Assembly (NCBI RefSeq): GCF_028502605.1
Contig: NC_079235.1
Span: 806,001-870,000 of the forward strand
Reading direction: 5' to 3'
Origin: Trichoderma breve
Taxonomy: Eukaryota > Ascomycota > Sordariomycetes > Hypocreales > Hypocreaceae
DNA: 64,000 nt
Under the pieces are notes generated by a model. The model did no database searches. It saw only the letters and a list, made by a program, of their open reading frames with translations, and was not told where the DNA came from. The first letter of the stretch is position 1. The number at the start of each line of letters is the position of its first letter. Shown here piece by piece: positions 46,240 to 59,222 of the stretch. Both the position numbers and the translations under genes were made by a program.

Positions 46240-48202
46240 ATGTCCTTTACATCTGGAATCTGGGACTATCCTTCGCCCTCTTCCATCACTCCTCCAATGA
46301 CGGCATGTGCCTCTTCCACCTCAGTAACTTCACCTTCATCTTCACCACGAGACTCAACTTTCCAAGTTCAGTCACAGCCAGTGTCTTTAGAATCACCACC
46401 CAGGTTTTCTATTTCGACTCCTCCAGGGACGGTTGACCCAGCGGATATTTCAACAACTCCTGCTCGTTCCAGCAAGAAGAAGAAGGCTTTGATGCCTGTT
46501 TACCACGGCCCGTACCGAGAAGAAGACGATTGGACAAAGGTCTCAGATCCCAAGGAAAAGAAGAGGATACAGAACCGCGTTGCCCAAAGAACATACCGTA
46601 AGACTACCCATCTCTTCCTTACTATCAGCTACCCTTTACTTTCATTTTTACTGCCATTGGCCGTTAGCCACATTACCTTCATACAACATTATAGCTGTGG
46701 AGGGGGTGTTGCATTGCTAACCAAAGTACATCAAAAACTACAGGTCACCGTATGAAGGCACGCCTTGGCGAGCTACAAGCCCGACTGGATAGCCACGAAC
46801 GGAACAAGGCTCAGCAGACAGAAAATTTGGAGAACGTCGATTCATCTTCGACCAGCGGATCTGTTAGAGGTTTTACAGCTATCAACAATCAGATCTCCGG
46901 CGTCGAATCATCCCCACCTCCTATGCCCCAGGATAAGACTCCCATTAGCCAATCCCAGGTGCAGCAGCCAGCCATGTATGAACGGCCTGGTAATGAAGCC
47001 GAGCTCGTATTCCAGCATTTGCCTCGCAATACACTCAACAGCCCGGCGCAAACGCAGCCCTCCCCCGAAGCCAATGGCCTGCTCTCTCCTCTGGGTCAAC
47101 CCCCCTCAGAACGAGTTTCCAAAGTACCCCACGATTTCGTGCTCGACTGTTTGCGTTTTCAAACGCAACTTTTGAACCGCCTTAATAGTCTACAGCAAGA
47201 GGCCCATTTCACTCCTTCTTACACCCCGAGCAATGCTGCGCCGCCACAGCGTGAGTTGTAATCCAGATCCACTACTCCAACATTGCTGGGAGAGAAACAG
47301 CATGGGCTGACTGAATTATAGCTCTAGACAACTTGGCCCAACCTGAGCATGCCCAGTGCTCAGATTCCTTTTCCCCTACCAATGCGGAGGCTATGGAGTT
47401 CTCCTACGAGTCCAGCGCAGACTTGTGGAAGACAGATACCATACCCAAGAGTCGCCCTCCGCCTGCATCTGACAATGCCATTACTTTCCCACCACTTCCT
47501 GCTGCCGCTACTCCCAGCGCAGTTCTAAACAGTCCCGTTCCCGAGAGCTCCAATCAAAACCTGCGGCCTGCGCCTCAGCCAGTCACCCAAACTGCTTTAG
47601 GAGAGCGCATCGGAAGTATCATGGAGGCCGTCCAGGCAGCTGGATTTGATAGCTTTGACGCCCTTGTCTCTGCGTATTACTGTGATACGTTTGGAGAAGC
47701 TTCTTCTCTGGCTAATGAACAACGTCTGAGTCGCAATAGGCGGCTTCCAAAGGTGATTGCCGATGTGTTCCAAGCAACCAAAGGATGGAGCACGTGGGAA
47801 CGCCGTGGGTTTCAGGAGGAGATACTCAAAACCTCCGAAGCTATGTTGATATCAGAGGGCGACGGCGCTCGGTCTTCTGTAATGTCCAAGATTGAGCCTC
47901 TACTAGACTCACACGACCCAACTAACCCGGATGCCACTGCGGATGCTCTTATCAATCTTAAACGATCTATTCAAGATGAGGTGAGCAGTTTCGCCGTTGA
48001 ATCGTCGTGTATCTTAGAATGAACTGCTAACTCGGCTAAGCTACCCAATTCATGGGCTCTAACAATGGCTCTGGCTTCTGGCACCCGCAATTCCTTTCAA
48101 AGAGACCGCTCAAATACAGCCCTGGCAACAACTCTCCTCGTCAATTTCTCAGGTCGGATGCCCAAAGATCAGCTGCTCCAGATTTTGTGTGCATGTCTTT
48201 GA
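46240..48202 (+). CDS. bZIP transcription factor, fungal type
   Basis: Four exons, 46240-46597, 46744-47250, 47322-47980 and 48041-48202, for 561 residues; phases are 1, 1 and 0. The basic region (about 103-125) reads DPKEKKRIQNRVAQRTYRHR after joining exons 1 and 2, with the N-x2-A-Q-x3-R signature. It continues into a short zipper-like segment (MKARLGELQARLDSH). Ser/Pro-rich linkers follow. A C-terminal domain contains LGERIGSIMEAVQAAGFDSF, SAYYCDTFGEAS and WSTWERRGFQEEILK, a combination seen in a group of filamentous-fungal bZIP regulators. The last exon gives LPNSWALTMALASGTRNSF and ends QILCACL. It is nuclear; the target genes are unknown. Intron 1 cuts between the two halves of the basic region. 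It is isolated between two gene deserts. Confidence 0.88.
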
Positions 48203-51200
48203 AAGCGGATGCATGGTTGGTCTTACCGGTTAAAGGCACACCTGTGTGGTTGCTTTTCAACATGCAGGTGTTGTGGTTGGCTTGAACTGCTGTCGCAAAA
48301 ATTGGTACGTTGCCTATAAAAGACAATTGCAGCAGCCCATATTCCTTTGGAATTTCGGCTGACAGGCACAGCTCTGTCGTTAGATTTGAGATCAAACTAC
48401 TATCGCAGCTGCGTGCTAGCCCGTATTTGAGACACCACTGCGATTATCATAAACATTATCCGGTGACGATCTACAACGGGTTTACTTTATGAGATCAATT
48501 TGGCTCTGGCTATGTCAAGCCATTTTTTTCACTGGATTTCTTTTTCTGATTTCCCTTTTCTTCTCAACTGATGTTGAGCTCTCACACTCCCTTGATTCTC
48601 CATTCTTATATCTTTACTACAACAAGAGAAGACGATCCTCTACAAAATAAATTACGTATACCCGAGTATACATGTTCAAAGCCGCTTTGGTGGTAACACC
48701 TCAATGCTACGGGGTTTTTTATGATCCATCAATTGTCCATTGGTGAGATTTCGGGGGACTTTTGCGGGGATAGATCCCACCAAAAAATATTTGGGATGCA
48801 TGTCATCATGGTGTACATGGACACATCCGGATGGACGGCTGCAGACTAGCTCTGTAATGGGGACATTAGGCGAAAAGCAGGTCAAAAACTTACAACGAGA
48901 GGCGTTGTGGGAGTTTATGGATATCAGCCAGAACTGGCAACCAAAAATAAGTTAGGAATCACAGACCGTTAGCGGGAGGTTAATTTATTTGTTTGCTAGT
49001 CCGCCGTTCTGTGCCTCATATTTCGTAGAACCTTCCCTATAACCTCTCTCATTGGCTGTCATCTTCCTAGTATGAGTGTGTTAGGCGGTGTTATATAAGA
49101 ACATCAGCCTGAAGGAAGTAAGTTATTTGGAGGAGCTTGGAAGTAATTGAACGCTATCCTCATTCACTCAGACTAGGTTGCTTCGAAGATCATCGACATA
49201 CTGAACGAAGCAAACCCAGCTGAAAAGGCTTCGGGTCGGGACTGGCATCATCTGGTACCGCTATCCTACATTCCGTTACCGACTTCATCCCACCAACAGT
49301 CAGGGCTCCTGGCAGATGGTGGGATTCATTACTGCAAGGTGCCTCTTTGTCCTGTAAGATGTCGTAAGCAAAGTATGGGATATGGGTTCTGAGGCCCCTG
49401 CTATGGAGGGGACGTTTTCAAAGAAATCGTGTCTTTGTGATAACGAAACGTAATACCTCGAGACTTTCCAGCTATTTGGAGAGGATGTGTAGCGCTTGGT
49501 ATGTACTAAAGGGAGGGCCATGGACTTATTTTGATAGGTTCAGAACAAGAGCATGGTGATTTGCGCGGCGGCTGTATACGAAGAGCTCACTCAGCGTAGG
49601 ACCAATGGTGGAGAGACCCAGAGTCATGTAGGTAGTTGGGTCCATCAGCCTTCCAGAATTTCGATGTCGTCCTGTTGTTTTCCATTTCTTTCATCTTCTC
49701 TCTCTCTCTTCATGCAAGATTCGAGACTCGCTTGCCTTATGATGGCGTACCTGGTTCGGCCGTAGATTGGAGACGCGGGTGCTTGCGATGTAACTCTTCC
49801 ATGGGCTGAATCATGTGGGGGACTAGCAAGCGATGCTGACAACCGTATAACGGTTTGATTCGTTTCCTCATTTTACCACCATTCTGCAGTGTTATCCTTG
49901 TCTTTCAGATAGAATAGTTGCCCTTGTGGGCAGTCTGCGTCTCATGGCAGTGTAGGTGGTGCAAGCGGCAATCCATACGAACTGGTATTTCCCCGCTACC
50001 GGGACTTTTATTGCTGCTGATGATGCTATTTTCCGACAGGGGTGTCGGGGAGAAATAATTCAGCGTTGCTTTCAGAGGCCCAAGCGCTGGAGGTTGGATG
50101 TATGCAATAAGGAGTACGGTTGACGTGTGTCGGGGTAAGGATGGGCGTGGTAGCATCGTAGGAGGGTAATATTGGTTGCGTGAGTTGCAATCTGTACCAT
50201 TCGGCGAATAATAGGCAGTTTGTGGATATAGGCTGCTACTCTGGACGTCGAGGATTGATCAATAACGAAGAGTATGCCATGAGTCGGTGAAGGAGAGTCG
50301 CCTTTGAGTGGTTGGACGTACGTTAGAGCTAATGCTTGTATGTGCCAAGGCACAGGGAATAAGCTCCAACCCAGTATTATTATTATGTAGTTTGGCATTG
50401 TTTCTGTTTACTGGGCAATGGATGCTGCAGTAAATAGGCTGGGGAAAAAAGTCGTCAGGCTGTTGTCAGCATGGATGTAACATCGGCAGAGCTTGGACCA
50501 AAGCAACGAGACATCTCCATCCGTTCTCTCTCGAAGTCCGTAATTGTCGATTCGTTCAACATCGTAAATGTCTGACAGGCGTTGGATTTGCATTCAGCAC
50601 TAAAAACACAGTGCATGAATACGGTGTAGAGTGCATGTAAGCTGAGAATACAGCACCCTCGATGGGCCGTGTACCCCAGGCGGCCAGCGAGAGTAGAGGC
50701 CTGACTGAACGGGAGCAATGGGAGTTGGTTACCAATGAGAGGTCAGATAGGAAATTTGAAGAAGCTTATTATTGTATCTTCCAGAGTTAGTGAGTGAAAC
50801 CCGGAGTGAGAAGATGTATATGGGAGCCGGTGGTATATCTAAACGCACAGGATAAGTGTTGGATTGGCGCCTGCCTGTCTTTGGGTGTCAAAGGTTGGAA
50901 GTTGAGAGAGTAAGTCGGCCGCGGCTATCGCAGCCTCTATGGACAAGATCTGGAGATCTAATATATTCCCCATGCAATGAATTAGGTGCCCAAAACAGCA
51001 AGATTCCCCTTCTTTGGGTTGTCTTGGCGATAGATGGCAGCGGTTTCAGCGCTTTGTTGAGATTTTCTCTGCTGATGCCATTTGCGGGTGGCTCAGGATA
51101 GCATCGATGGCGTGCGGCGTGTGACTGCATAATGAGAGCCTTAAGAAAGCATAGTTAGTTGTGTTCAAACCAAGATGCAAAACTATAAAGATGAAATAGT

Positions 51201-54200
51201 TTAACCGAGCTAGTTGCTCATACCCACAAGAGATATAGTCCAGACTGTACTTTTCTGTCTCAGCTGCCCTTTGTGCCTCCTAATATGTCTCTGAGAGTTG
51301 TTTACTCAAAAATCTAGCATTGATATTGATGGGTTGTGAGCATATATCATCGAGTAAGAGTATCATGATGGAATATTCTCCTCCTCTTTATCACGAATCC
51401 GTATACATGGCTATCGATTTGTTTCTAAACTGTATTTATAGAGGGAACGTTGTAAAGTCTCGGCCGTCTTTGATAATTGCTGGTACAAGGGTTGAAAAAA
51501 TCGTGCTCAACACGTAGGTCGAGAAGAGGAATTTCGGAGCGGAAAGAGGACAGAGCTTTCCCTTTAGGATGTTAGAACCAGATCGAAATGCATCAATATG
51601 TTGTTGGAGAATAGAAACTATACTGACCATGAGCAATTAAGACTGTAGCCTAAAGAGCATAGTATCTGGAGTCTCAAGGGCTGTTTATTGAGCTTGATTT
51701 GAAGACAATCTCATTGTATGTGAGTGCCGTAACGCACATGGTATCTCAGGTCATTGACAATAGAGTAAAACAAGACTTATCGAGAAATACATAGGTCCAA
51801 TAGACTTCTATTCGAATTTGGTCGTGTTGTCAATCTTCTGTAGTTCCATTTCAGAGATCATCTAACCTCAGTTTCAATGTTCGCAAAATGTTCAGTGGCG
51901 GGAACTCCGATGTGATATCGTACAGTCGTCTTCCCTATTATGAGTTAAAAATGAAGATTATGAGAGGGTTTTCTAGACCGTTTAAAAAGTCAGAGTGCCG
52001 AATATTCGTAAGTGTCGAAGAGTGTTGACAGGTTCATGAGCAGCTGAGAAGGATGCCTTTTCGAACAACACTATCTCAAACGCATCAGCCTCTTCTATAA
52101 GTGAGCATACATAGAAAGAATTTACCCCTTACTCCTTAAAAATAGAATAGGGAGTGAGGCATCCTCTCAGTTCCTCGTGGGCATCGTCGCCCTGTGTCGA
52201 CACACGTGGGATCCCTTCTCCTGAGACAGGAGCTAGGTGTTGTATATTAATTTTCACATGAGAACAACCACATGAGAGGTGGGAGAAGTAAACCATGACA
52301 TCTAACGGATGATATCGGGTGTAATGACATCCTTATCGAGAAGACACGTCATAGACATATTTCATTCTTTCGCATGATATGCATTACTACCACACTGAAA
52401 TCCTACAACATATGGGATGTCGGACTCTTGCTTCATCACAATTAACTAGGGAGACATACGAATCCTTGGCGTAAAAGAATTCAAGAGGGTGGCTGATACA
52501 ACATTATTGCATAGTATTATGCTTTGCCGTTCATAAAGCTTAGTGACCTGTACAATCATCTACCTAACGCAGAACAAATATGAGCTTGCACGGAGTCTCT
52601 ATTAAGAACCATTAGATAAGAACCTACCGTTGGAGAGGTCTGATGGCGTCACATAGTAAACAGAAGATGGAAAGAATAATGCAGAATGGACGCCTTATCG
52701 TAAACACCTTCTCAGCCTCACTCATCCTTCACTCTGAATTTGAGACATTATGCTTCTAAACAGCCGGTCTGAGTAACAACTTCGATATCCTGCGTCAGCA
52801 TTTGATCGACAAGCTGCATAATTATCATAGAGATTGATCTTCTAATAGAAATGGAATGAATATGGTCTGACAGATGGAGGCAGGATTACTCGCATAACAT
52901 CTTGTAATTACGTCTACTCCATATCAAAAGTAACTCTAATCTATTTAATGCCATGCTACTTGGCAAGCTGTTGGGAAATTAGCTATATAGTACTTCATAT
53001 TTGCCTAAGGTATTGTTGGTCCAAGAGCATAGTAGGCGAAGCCAAGCGTTGGGTTTGGTGCCTGACCAGCGAAGAAGCCTCGGCTATGATAGGGATACAG
53101 TATTTACGCTAACACGGGATGTCAGATGTTTTCCCATGTACGTGAAGCAAATCAATCATTGCTCAGTTTCGTCTTCTCAATGCGATGTGACGTGGTGATG
53201 GGTCTAGACAATGCTTCGCCTCCATAGTAATGGACACCAGCATGATTCTTATTTCCAAATGAAACGATTGATCAACCTAATGGAGCACACACTTGAGGGG
53301 CTTCTATAAGAAATTATAATGAAATAACATATCCATGATGGGGATCGTTTTCTGGAAATACGGGCAGCAGAATATAGGCAACAGAACTGTACAGTAGTAC
53401 AGTAGAGACAACCAGAACACAAGTTCCTCGGGCAAAGCCAAACTAGATGCAACGAAATCAAGATTTAACTGTGATATTTCACACCAAGGTTAATACTACA
53501 ATGGTTATATCTACGGTAGGTTCTAAAGAAGCCAATCCCCATCTTATTGTCTTTGACAAAGGAAACGATCATTTCAAGCGTCTCTAATGTAGCAAGCTAC
53601 CATGATTCACAAGTAGAGGTCATCTACGGTCCTCGGCATACTTTTACGGCTGATACTGACAAGCATGTGTGATGTCAATGGTCTAGCTTTCGTAGACACA
53701 CTTTCAAAAGTCCCGCTATAATCCCTTCTTTCGTCTTGGCTCTACAGGAATGCTGAATGATTGCCTTCCTTTTTCGGATCACATAACGGAGAAGCCCACA
53801 CTCAATCATAAACGGGGTAGAACTCTTACCAAAGCCTGTTATGGCCGTCTTCTTTGTTCTCAAACCCAATTCGCTGCTGCCCTTCAGGATATGGTGTCCT
53901 ATCCGTAGCTACAGACGCAAGGGGGTATCATATTACTCAGATGGGTGTTACCTGAGTAATATCCAATTAGCAAGGGTTAGTGCGAGCAAGGAGGACATAC
54001 GCCCTTGACCCTTGCTCCCGTCCCTGAGTCCTTTGGTGCTGACTCCGACGGCGATCATTGCGGGAGTGGATCTTGTATTACTACTGTACAACCAGCCGAT
54101 ATTCTCAGCCGTCCAAAAGCCTGGTGCTACCACACATGTACACAAAGCAGCCCGCTCTTCCAGGCGTGGCGCACGGGATGAATTTCGAAATGAGTGTAAT

Positions 54201-55356
54201 GCTCTGTTATTCGTGCATGCACAAGGGACGGCTGGGGCATTTCAGGTCGTAATTTTAATTAATACGTCTTGTTTCTGCATTGAAGCTAACACTAGGCAGG
54301 AAAAGTGCAGTATTTCGCCAATTGGATGCGGCAAACCTGAGAGGGCGCAAATGTGCATTTTGAGGCGCCGCCTCATATGTAGGGAGCTAAATTGCGCCAG
54401 CTGATCTTGTAGCTAGCCACTTGAAAGGGCGGCTCCGAAGCAAAGCGGTACTTTAACGCCGTTCTGAGACTGTGGGAGCTGCAGGGAGAAATTGTTCGTC
54501 TGGCAAAAAGAAACTCTTGGGCGCGAAGGCCGAAGCCAATCGCTGACTTTGTTAATTTGTTCGCCCTGTAAGAATGCCGATCGCAATCAGTAGAAGGCAT
54601 CAAGCCCGAGTACGAAGCGGTCAGAGGCAATAGAAGTAGATGTTCGATGGTAATGGTCCAAATATGTAGCTGCAGGGAGCGTCACGAGTGGGATGCTATT
54701 GTAATTCTCTCTCCTTCGTGTACAGGCGCTACGTCACCCAGTGTATTTGTGGCATTTACACGTTTCCTCATTTTGTCTTGTTGAGATTGTGGCCCAACTG
54801 TTCCGTACAAGATGGTATATCAACTCTACTCTCGTGAGCTTGAAATGGAGCATCCGATCTCTAAATGGGGCGGCAGTTGCAATTCCAGCCCAGTTATAGC
54901 GGATCTCCCACCTAGCTGATCTGATCATCGTAACCACATTGCCGGGCTTAAAACCATAAGGTTCAAGATTAGCTGGTGTGCGAATATCGGGCCCGCTGCG
55001 AACCCGCTTCGGATCCCTGTATAGATCTCGTTGATTCCTCCAAAGTCCACTTAACGCTCTCAGAGCGCGCAAGCTTACATAACGACTACAGTCGCAGTCA
55101 GATAGGCAGGACAAGGATTGCTCATTAGTAGAGAAAGGCCATATTGTCGGGGTGGATTAGCTTTCGACCGAACACAGCCAAGCCTGTGGGACGTAAGACA
55201 CGAAGGAAGCTCGACTCATCAGGCCGCGATCGGGGAGAGATGAATTGATGCCATTTCTGTTTCTCAAGCAAGTGCATCGTTTGCTTTGTGTTGAGGCATC
55301 TTGTAATCTTCTCTAACCTCTAACAAGACAGTTGACGAAGATTACATCTTTTTATA
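48203..55356. other. gene desert (7.2 kb), AT-rich in the middle
   Basis: No supported gene. The part at about 51,100-54,000 is visibly AT-rich with stop codons in all frames, as seen in inactivated fungal repeats. Short frames on the minus strand at 53675-53869, 53948-54145 and 54734-55114 could be eroded coding remnants but show no motif. I could not compute RIP indices. Confidence 0.45.
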
Positions 55357-56621
55357 ATGTACGAAGACGGCCCCAATCCCACAAAAGTCCAGGTTACTCC
55401 CGTCTACAAACGGGTGAATCCGCCCCCTCCATTGGTCTTGATACACGATGGAGGCGGCACGACGTTTGGATATTTTATGCTAGGAAGCTTGTATCGCGAA
55501 GTATGGGCAATTCACAACCCTCATTTCTTCGATGGAGGCGCCTTTGAGGGCGGCATGGATGAGATGGCGCTCTTGTACATCCAAAACATGAAAGACGCGG
55601 GCATCAAAGGGAACATCTTGCTAGGCGGTATGTGTAGAGTGGAGGCGCAAGCCATGCCATACTAGTACGCATCATCCGGTGGAATTTCTGCTGGAGATGA
55701 TTGTCCTCAGTGTGCATCGTAATATGTAATTCCGATGTCCGCAATACTGACATCTTTATGTTATTCTATTCGCAGGCTGGTCCCTCGGTGGATATCTGTC
55801 CCTAGCCGTCGCGCGCTTCTTGGCTGAAGACCCCGAGGCTACGATCAAAGTTTTGGGTATCGTCATGATGGACTCGCCGTATCATATCCCCTACAGCCAG
55901 GTTGAAGGCCTTACCGACGATCCCGTCCTCGAAGGCATTCCAGCGCCCGTCCAAAAGTGCTTCGATCGCTGCGACGAGATGCTTGACAACTGGGAGGTGC
56001 CCAAGTGGGACGGACCTGCATGCAATGGGAAGCCCGTTTTCTTTGGTGTTGGCGGAAGACGATACTCGGTGGCCCCCGGCAAAGTTCTGTATAAGCCTTT
56101 TCAGGGAACATGGTCGCCGATCGAAGTGCCAGAGCATAAGCCATCAGAAGAGTCGCAATCCGAAAGGACACCAATAACACCACCACCCACAGTTCTGATA
56201 CGAGCAACTCAATCTATGCCACTCCCAGAAGGCAGAACAGAACCGTTCATAATAGACAAGTATCGTGATGATCGTACACTGGGTTGGGCAGGCAACACTC
56301 CAGATTTCATCAAGGCGGTACTTGATGTGAATTCAAACCACTATGAGATGTTTGATAGGGATAATGACTCGCAGGTATGAAGCTCGACATCAAGCTGAAA
56401 TGAATACCTTGAGCATAGTTCACTAACTACACAAGCAGATAAAAGACATTACTGCACAGTTGAATCTGTCACTGGAGATTCTGGACAGCATTGGAAATAC
56501 TACAAACCCGTCCTTCGGTGGTAAGCCAAAGCTGGATTACTTTTAAAACGAGTATTGACCATGCGGTGCTTGCTCGGAGCGTGACATTGAGATTGATTTG
56601 CGTCTTACAGGGCATCTTTAA
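55357..56621 (+). CDS. stand-alone thioesterase (alpha/beta hydrolase, polyketide/peptide synthase type)
   Basis: Four exons, 55357-55627, 55776-56374, 56439-56520 and 56611-56621, for 320 residues. The last exon encodes only the final few residues, and the phases close exactly to a TAA. Landmarks of the synthase-type thioesterase domain are IHDGGGTTFGYF (oxyanion region, 29-40), AIHNPHFFDGGAFEGGMDEM, and GWSLGGYLSLA with nucleophile Ser93, formed across intron 1. There is also MMDSPY and a late NHYEMFD with likely catalytic His279. These enzymes release or edit acyl chains on polyketide or non-ribosomal peptide synthases. Here no synthase lies within the window, so it may act in trans or be an orphan. 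If the second intron were kept, the protein would end right after the catalytic His region. Confidence 0.85.
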
Positions 56622-57846
56622 GGAGAGGTATACCTGGGAAACCGGTAATGGAACAAGTGATATTTACAGGAAGCAATAGATAGGACGGGCCATAGAAAAT
56701 GGAGTAGATTGAATAGACAAATGAAGATGAAATACTACTATGTGTGCCTGTATTTTCTTGTTATCCATCAGATACCATAACTGCCACAAACGAGATTTGG
56801 TAGTTTCGAGGTAGCGTGGACAGTTGCTCCAAAGATTGAGGGGCGTGGAGCTCTTCGATCTATACACTTATCATCATCACATCCAAGCTTTTGAAATGAT
56901 CAATTCTTGTGGTCTTTCAGCCCTCTGCCATTCTCAGCTCAAAGAGAGTAACCAAGCGCGCTTCGGGAGGAGTGTCTTAATGGTACAACTGACGTAGCGA
57001 GACAGGACTCAAAGGCGGCTAGGCACGGGGTATAGCAGTCGTTGCATGCAGCACAATATAATCTGATCACGGATGGACAAATTAGATCCCCCTGGCCGTT
57101 TACTTCTCCCGACAATAAGCGGCTTTTTCGCATACGACCCATGGAGCGGATCAAATGAGTACACGTATGCAGGATCAATGTCTCATGATGTGGTGCTGCC
57201 ACTCCAGCCCCAGTCAGGGTCTTATGCACCATCTCCGCTGGTACGTAAGATGGTTCTTCCTCAGTGTAGTAATACAATTTGGTCATTGTCGTTATCTTGG
57301 AGAGAAGAGGTACCACGGCCTGCTGCTACAGGAGGGCAGACCACCTGTAGCTAACTATTCTCATGGAAGTAATTAATGCTTGAACACATGAGAATTGATT
57401 TCACCAGTAAAGGATATTGGTCTGGAGAAACGAGAATAATTCTTGTAATGATGACTGTTTTGTGTGATTTTAGCAATCTATGTGAATAATATCCCATTTC
57501 CCAGTTAGGCAACGTGATAAAGACATAGGTGCGCGTTACAGGCGATGAAACATGAAGGAAATAAACACGAGCGAGTCTGGAGAAGGACATGAGAGCGTCA
57601 TATGAAAAATGCCCCGCATCAACCAACCCCGCCATCGGCGCAGTAATAGCGATATGTAGCCGTGGACAGGGCGGGGCGGCAGAGCTTTGGCAGTGCATGA
57701 AGCTTCAACTTTGAGCCGTCCTTTGTAATTATAGATTCTCCAGAACCTCAATTCTAACCTGACATAAATCAAGAGATCCAGGTACCAGAAACGGCAAGAT
57801 TGAAAACGAGGCAAGCAATTAACAAGCAGAAGCAGCTGTGGCAAAG
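56622..57846. other. intergenic region
   Basis: Between the thioesterase and the HAD gene. A minus-strand frame at 56939-57286 (115 codons from an ATG) has a Cys cluster near its middle but no family match I can name, so it is not called. The last ~100 bases are the HAD promoter. Confidence 0.4.
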
Positions 57847-58611
57847 ATGGCGACGAGACGACCAATCACTTCTTTCAAGGCCCTCACCTTTGACTGCTAC
57901 GGCACTCTCGTGGACTGGGAGTCTGGCATCTACAACAATCTCCAACCTCTGAATCAACAACTCGCCGACTCACATCCCCTCAAGAACAATCGTCTCGGCT
58001 TACTCAAAGCCTTGGTCCGACACGAGGGACTCGTCCAAACAGCCAACCCAACCTACCTATATCACGCCGTACTGGCCGCCGCATATGGTAATCTCGCAGC
58101 TGAGCTGGGTGTCTCGGCTGACGAGGAGGCAAAGTCAAGGTTTGGATTCGGTGTCGGCGACTGGGCCATCTATCCTGACACTCTGGAAGCCCTGAAGCGG
58201 CTGCATAAGCACTTCAAGCTTGTGATTTTGTCCAATGTAGACCTCGACTCATTCAAGCGCACGTTGGAGAAGCAGTTCCAGGGCTTCCCTTTTGATGCCA
58301 TTTACACAGCTCAAGAGATTGGGTCATACAAGCCAGACTTGAATAACTTCCGGTATCTCATTGAGCATTGTGAGAAGGACCTGGGCGTTGAGAAGGGGGA
58401 TATCTTACACACGGCGCAGAGCTTGCATCATGACCATGTGCCGGCAGCGCAGATTGGACTGACGAGTGTTTGGATTGAGCGAGGCGAGGAGGTTGAGAGC
58501 GTCATGGGCGGAGATCCGGAGGCGTATGCCGACAAGGTGTCTTATTCATGGAAGTTTACAAACATGAAGGAGATGGCTGATGCGGTTGACGCCGCCGCAA
58601 AGAATGCGTAG
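57847..58611 (+). CDS. haloacid dehalogenase type II (HAD superfamily hydrolase)
   Basis: A single-exon protein of 254 residues. HAD motifs appear in order: FDCYGTLVDWE with nucleophile Asp16 (motif I), VILSN with Ser129 (motif II), Lys162 in GSYKPD (motif III), and an acidic/His segment LHTAQSLHHDHVPA (about 188-201) in the motif IV position. Length and the DCYGTLVDWE version fit type II 2-haloacid dehalogenase-like fungal proteins. These hydrolyse small 2-haloalkanoates or phosphorylated metabolites in the cytosol; the true substrate is unknown. The ATG at 57847 is the first in frame, and a GTG lies three codons upstream. There are no introns, and the neighbouring genes are unrelated. Confidence 0.92.
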   Translation: MATRRPITSFKALTFDCYGTLVDWESGIYNNLQPLNQQLADSHPLKNNRLGLLKALVRHEGLVQTANPTYLYHAVLAAAYGNLAAELGVSADEEAKSRFGFGVGDWAIYPDTLEALKRLHKHFKLVILSNVDLDSFKRTLEKQFQGFPFDAIYTAQEIGSYKPDLNNFRYLIEHCEKDLGVEKGDILHTAQSLHHDHVPAAQIGLTSVWIERGEEVESVMGGDPEAYADKVSYSWKFTNMKEMADAVDAAAKNA

Positions 58612-59222
58612 AGTGGCTACCTATATAGAAGAGACAGGTGTATGCATAAAATAGAGTTATTTCTTCCATCCATCGCTATATCATGGACGCTGGAGTCCTG
58701 TGCTCTGTGCTCAATATAAACAGTGCTGCAACGGTATTCTCTGCTGTGTCCTAGTCGAGTATAATGAGGTGTTAATTAGGTTCGATTCTTATCGTCTATA
58801 TCATCACCGTCGTGGAACTCGAGGCTATATTTAGATGATACGCGATTTAACGCAATTCACGCGAGAATCATGGCCAACATTTTCCATCTCAATTGTTCAA
58901 TTACATCACCATTGGCTCCTGAGTGTGGCTGTGCTGTGATCCTTCCGCAATAGCTGCCATGTGGCGCTCAACGCCTCACCAGCGCTGGGTATTACTGCAT
59001 TTGGCAACTCTGAGGGGCCAAGGCTGAAAAGAGGATGTTCAGAGGATTTCGGGAGATGAACAGGGAACCGGATTTGGGATATAAAGCTGGTGCTCTGGAG
59101 GTAGTTTAATAGATATATTCATCATTGAAATCTTCTACTCTCATCTCATTGTTTGCCTTTGAACTATACTGGCACCTCTACAAAAACAAGCCATATCCAT
59201 CCTATATTTTACCCTTGTCAAG
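58612..59222. other. intergenic region
   Basis: HAD 3' flank and promoter of the next gene; no gene seen. A tRNA B-box-like GGTTCGATTC at about 58779 has no matching A box or acceptor stem. Confidence 0.5.
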
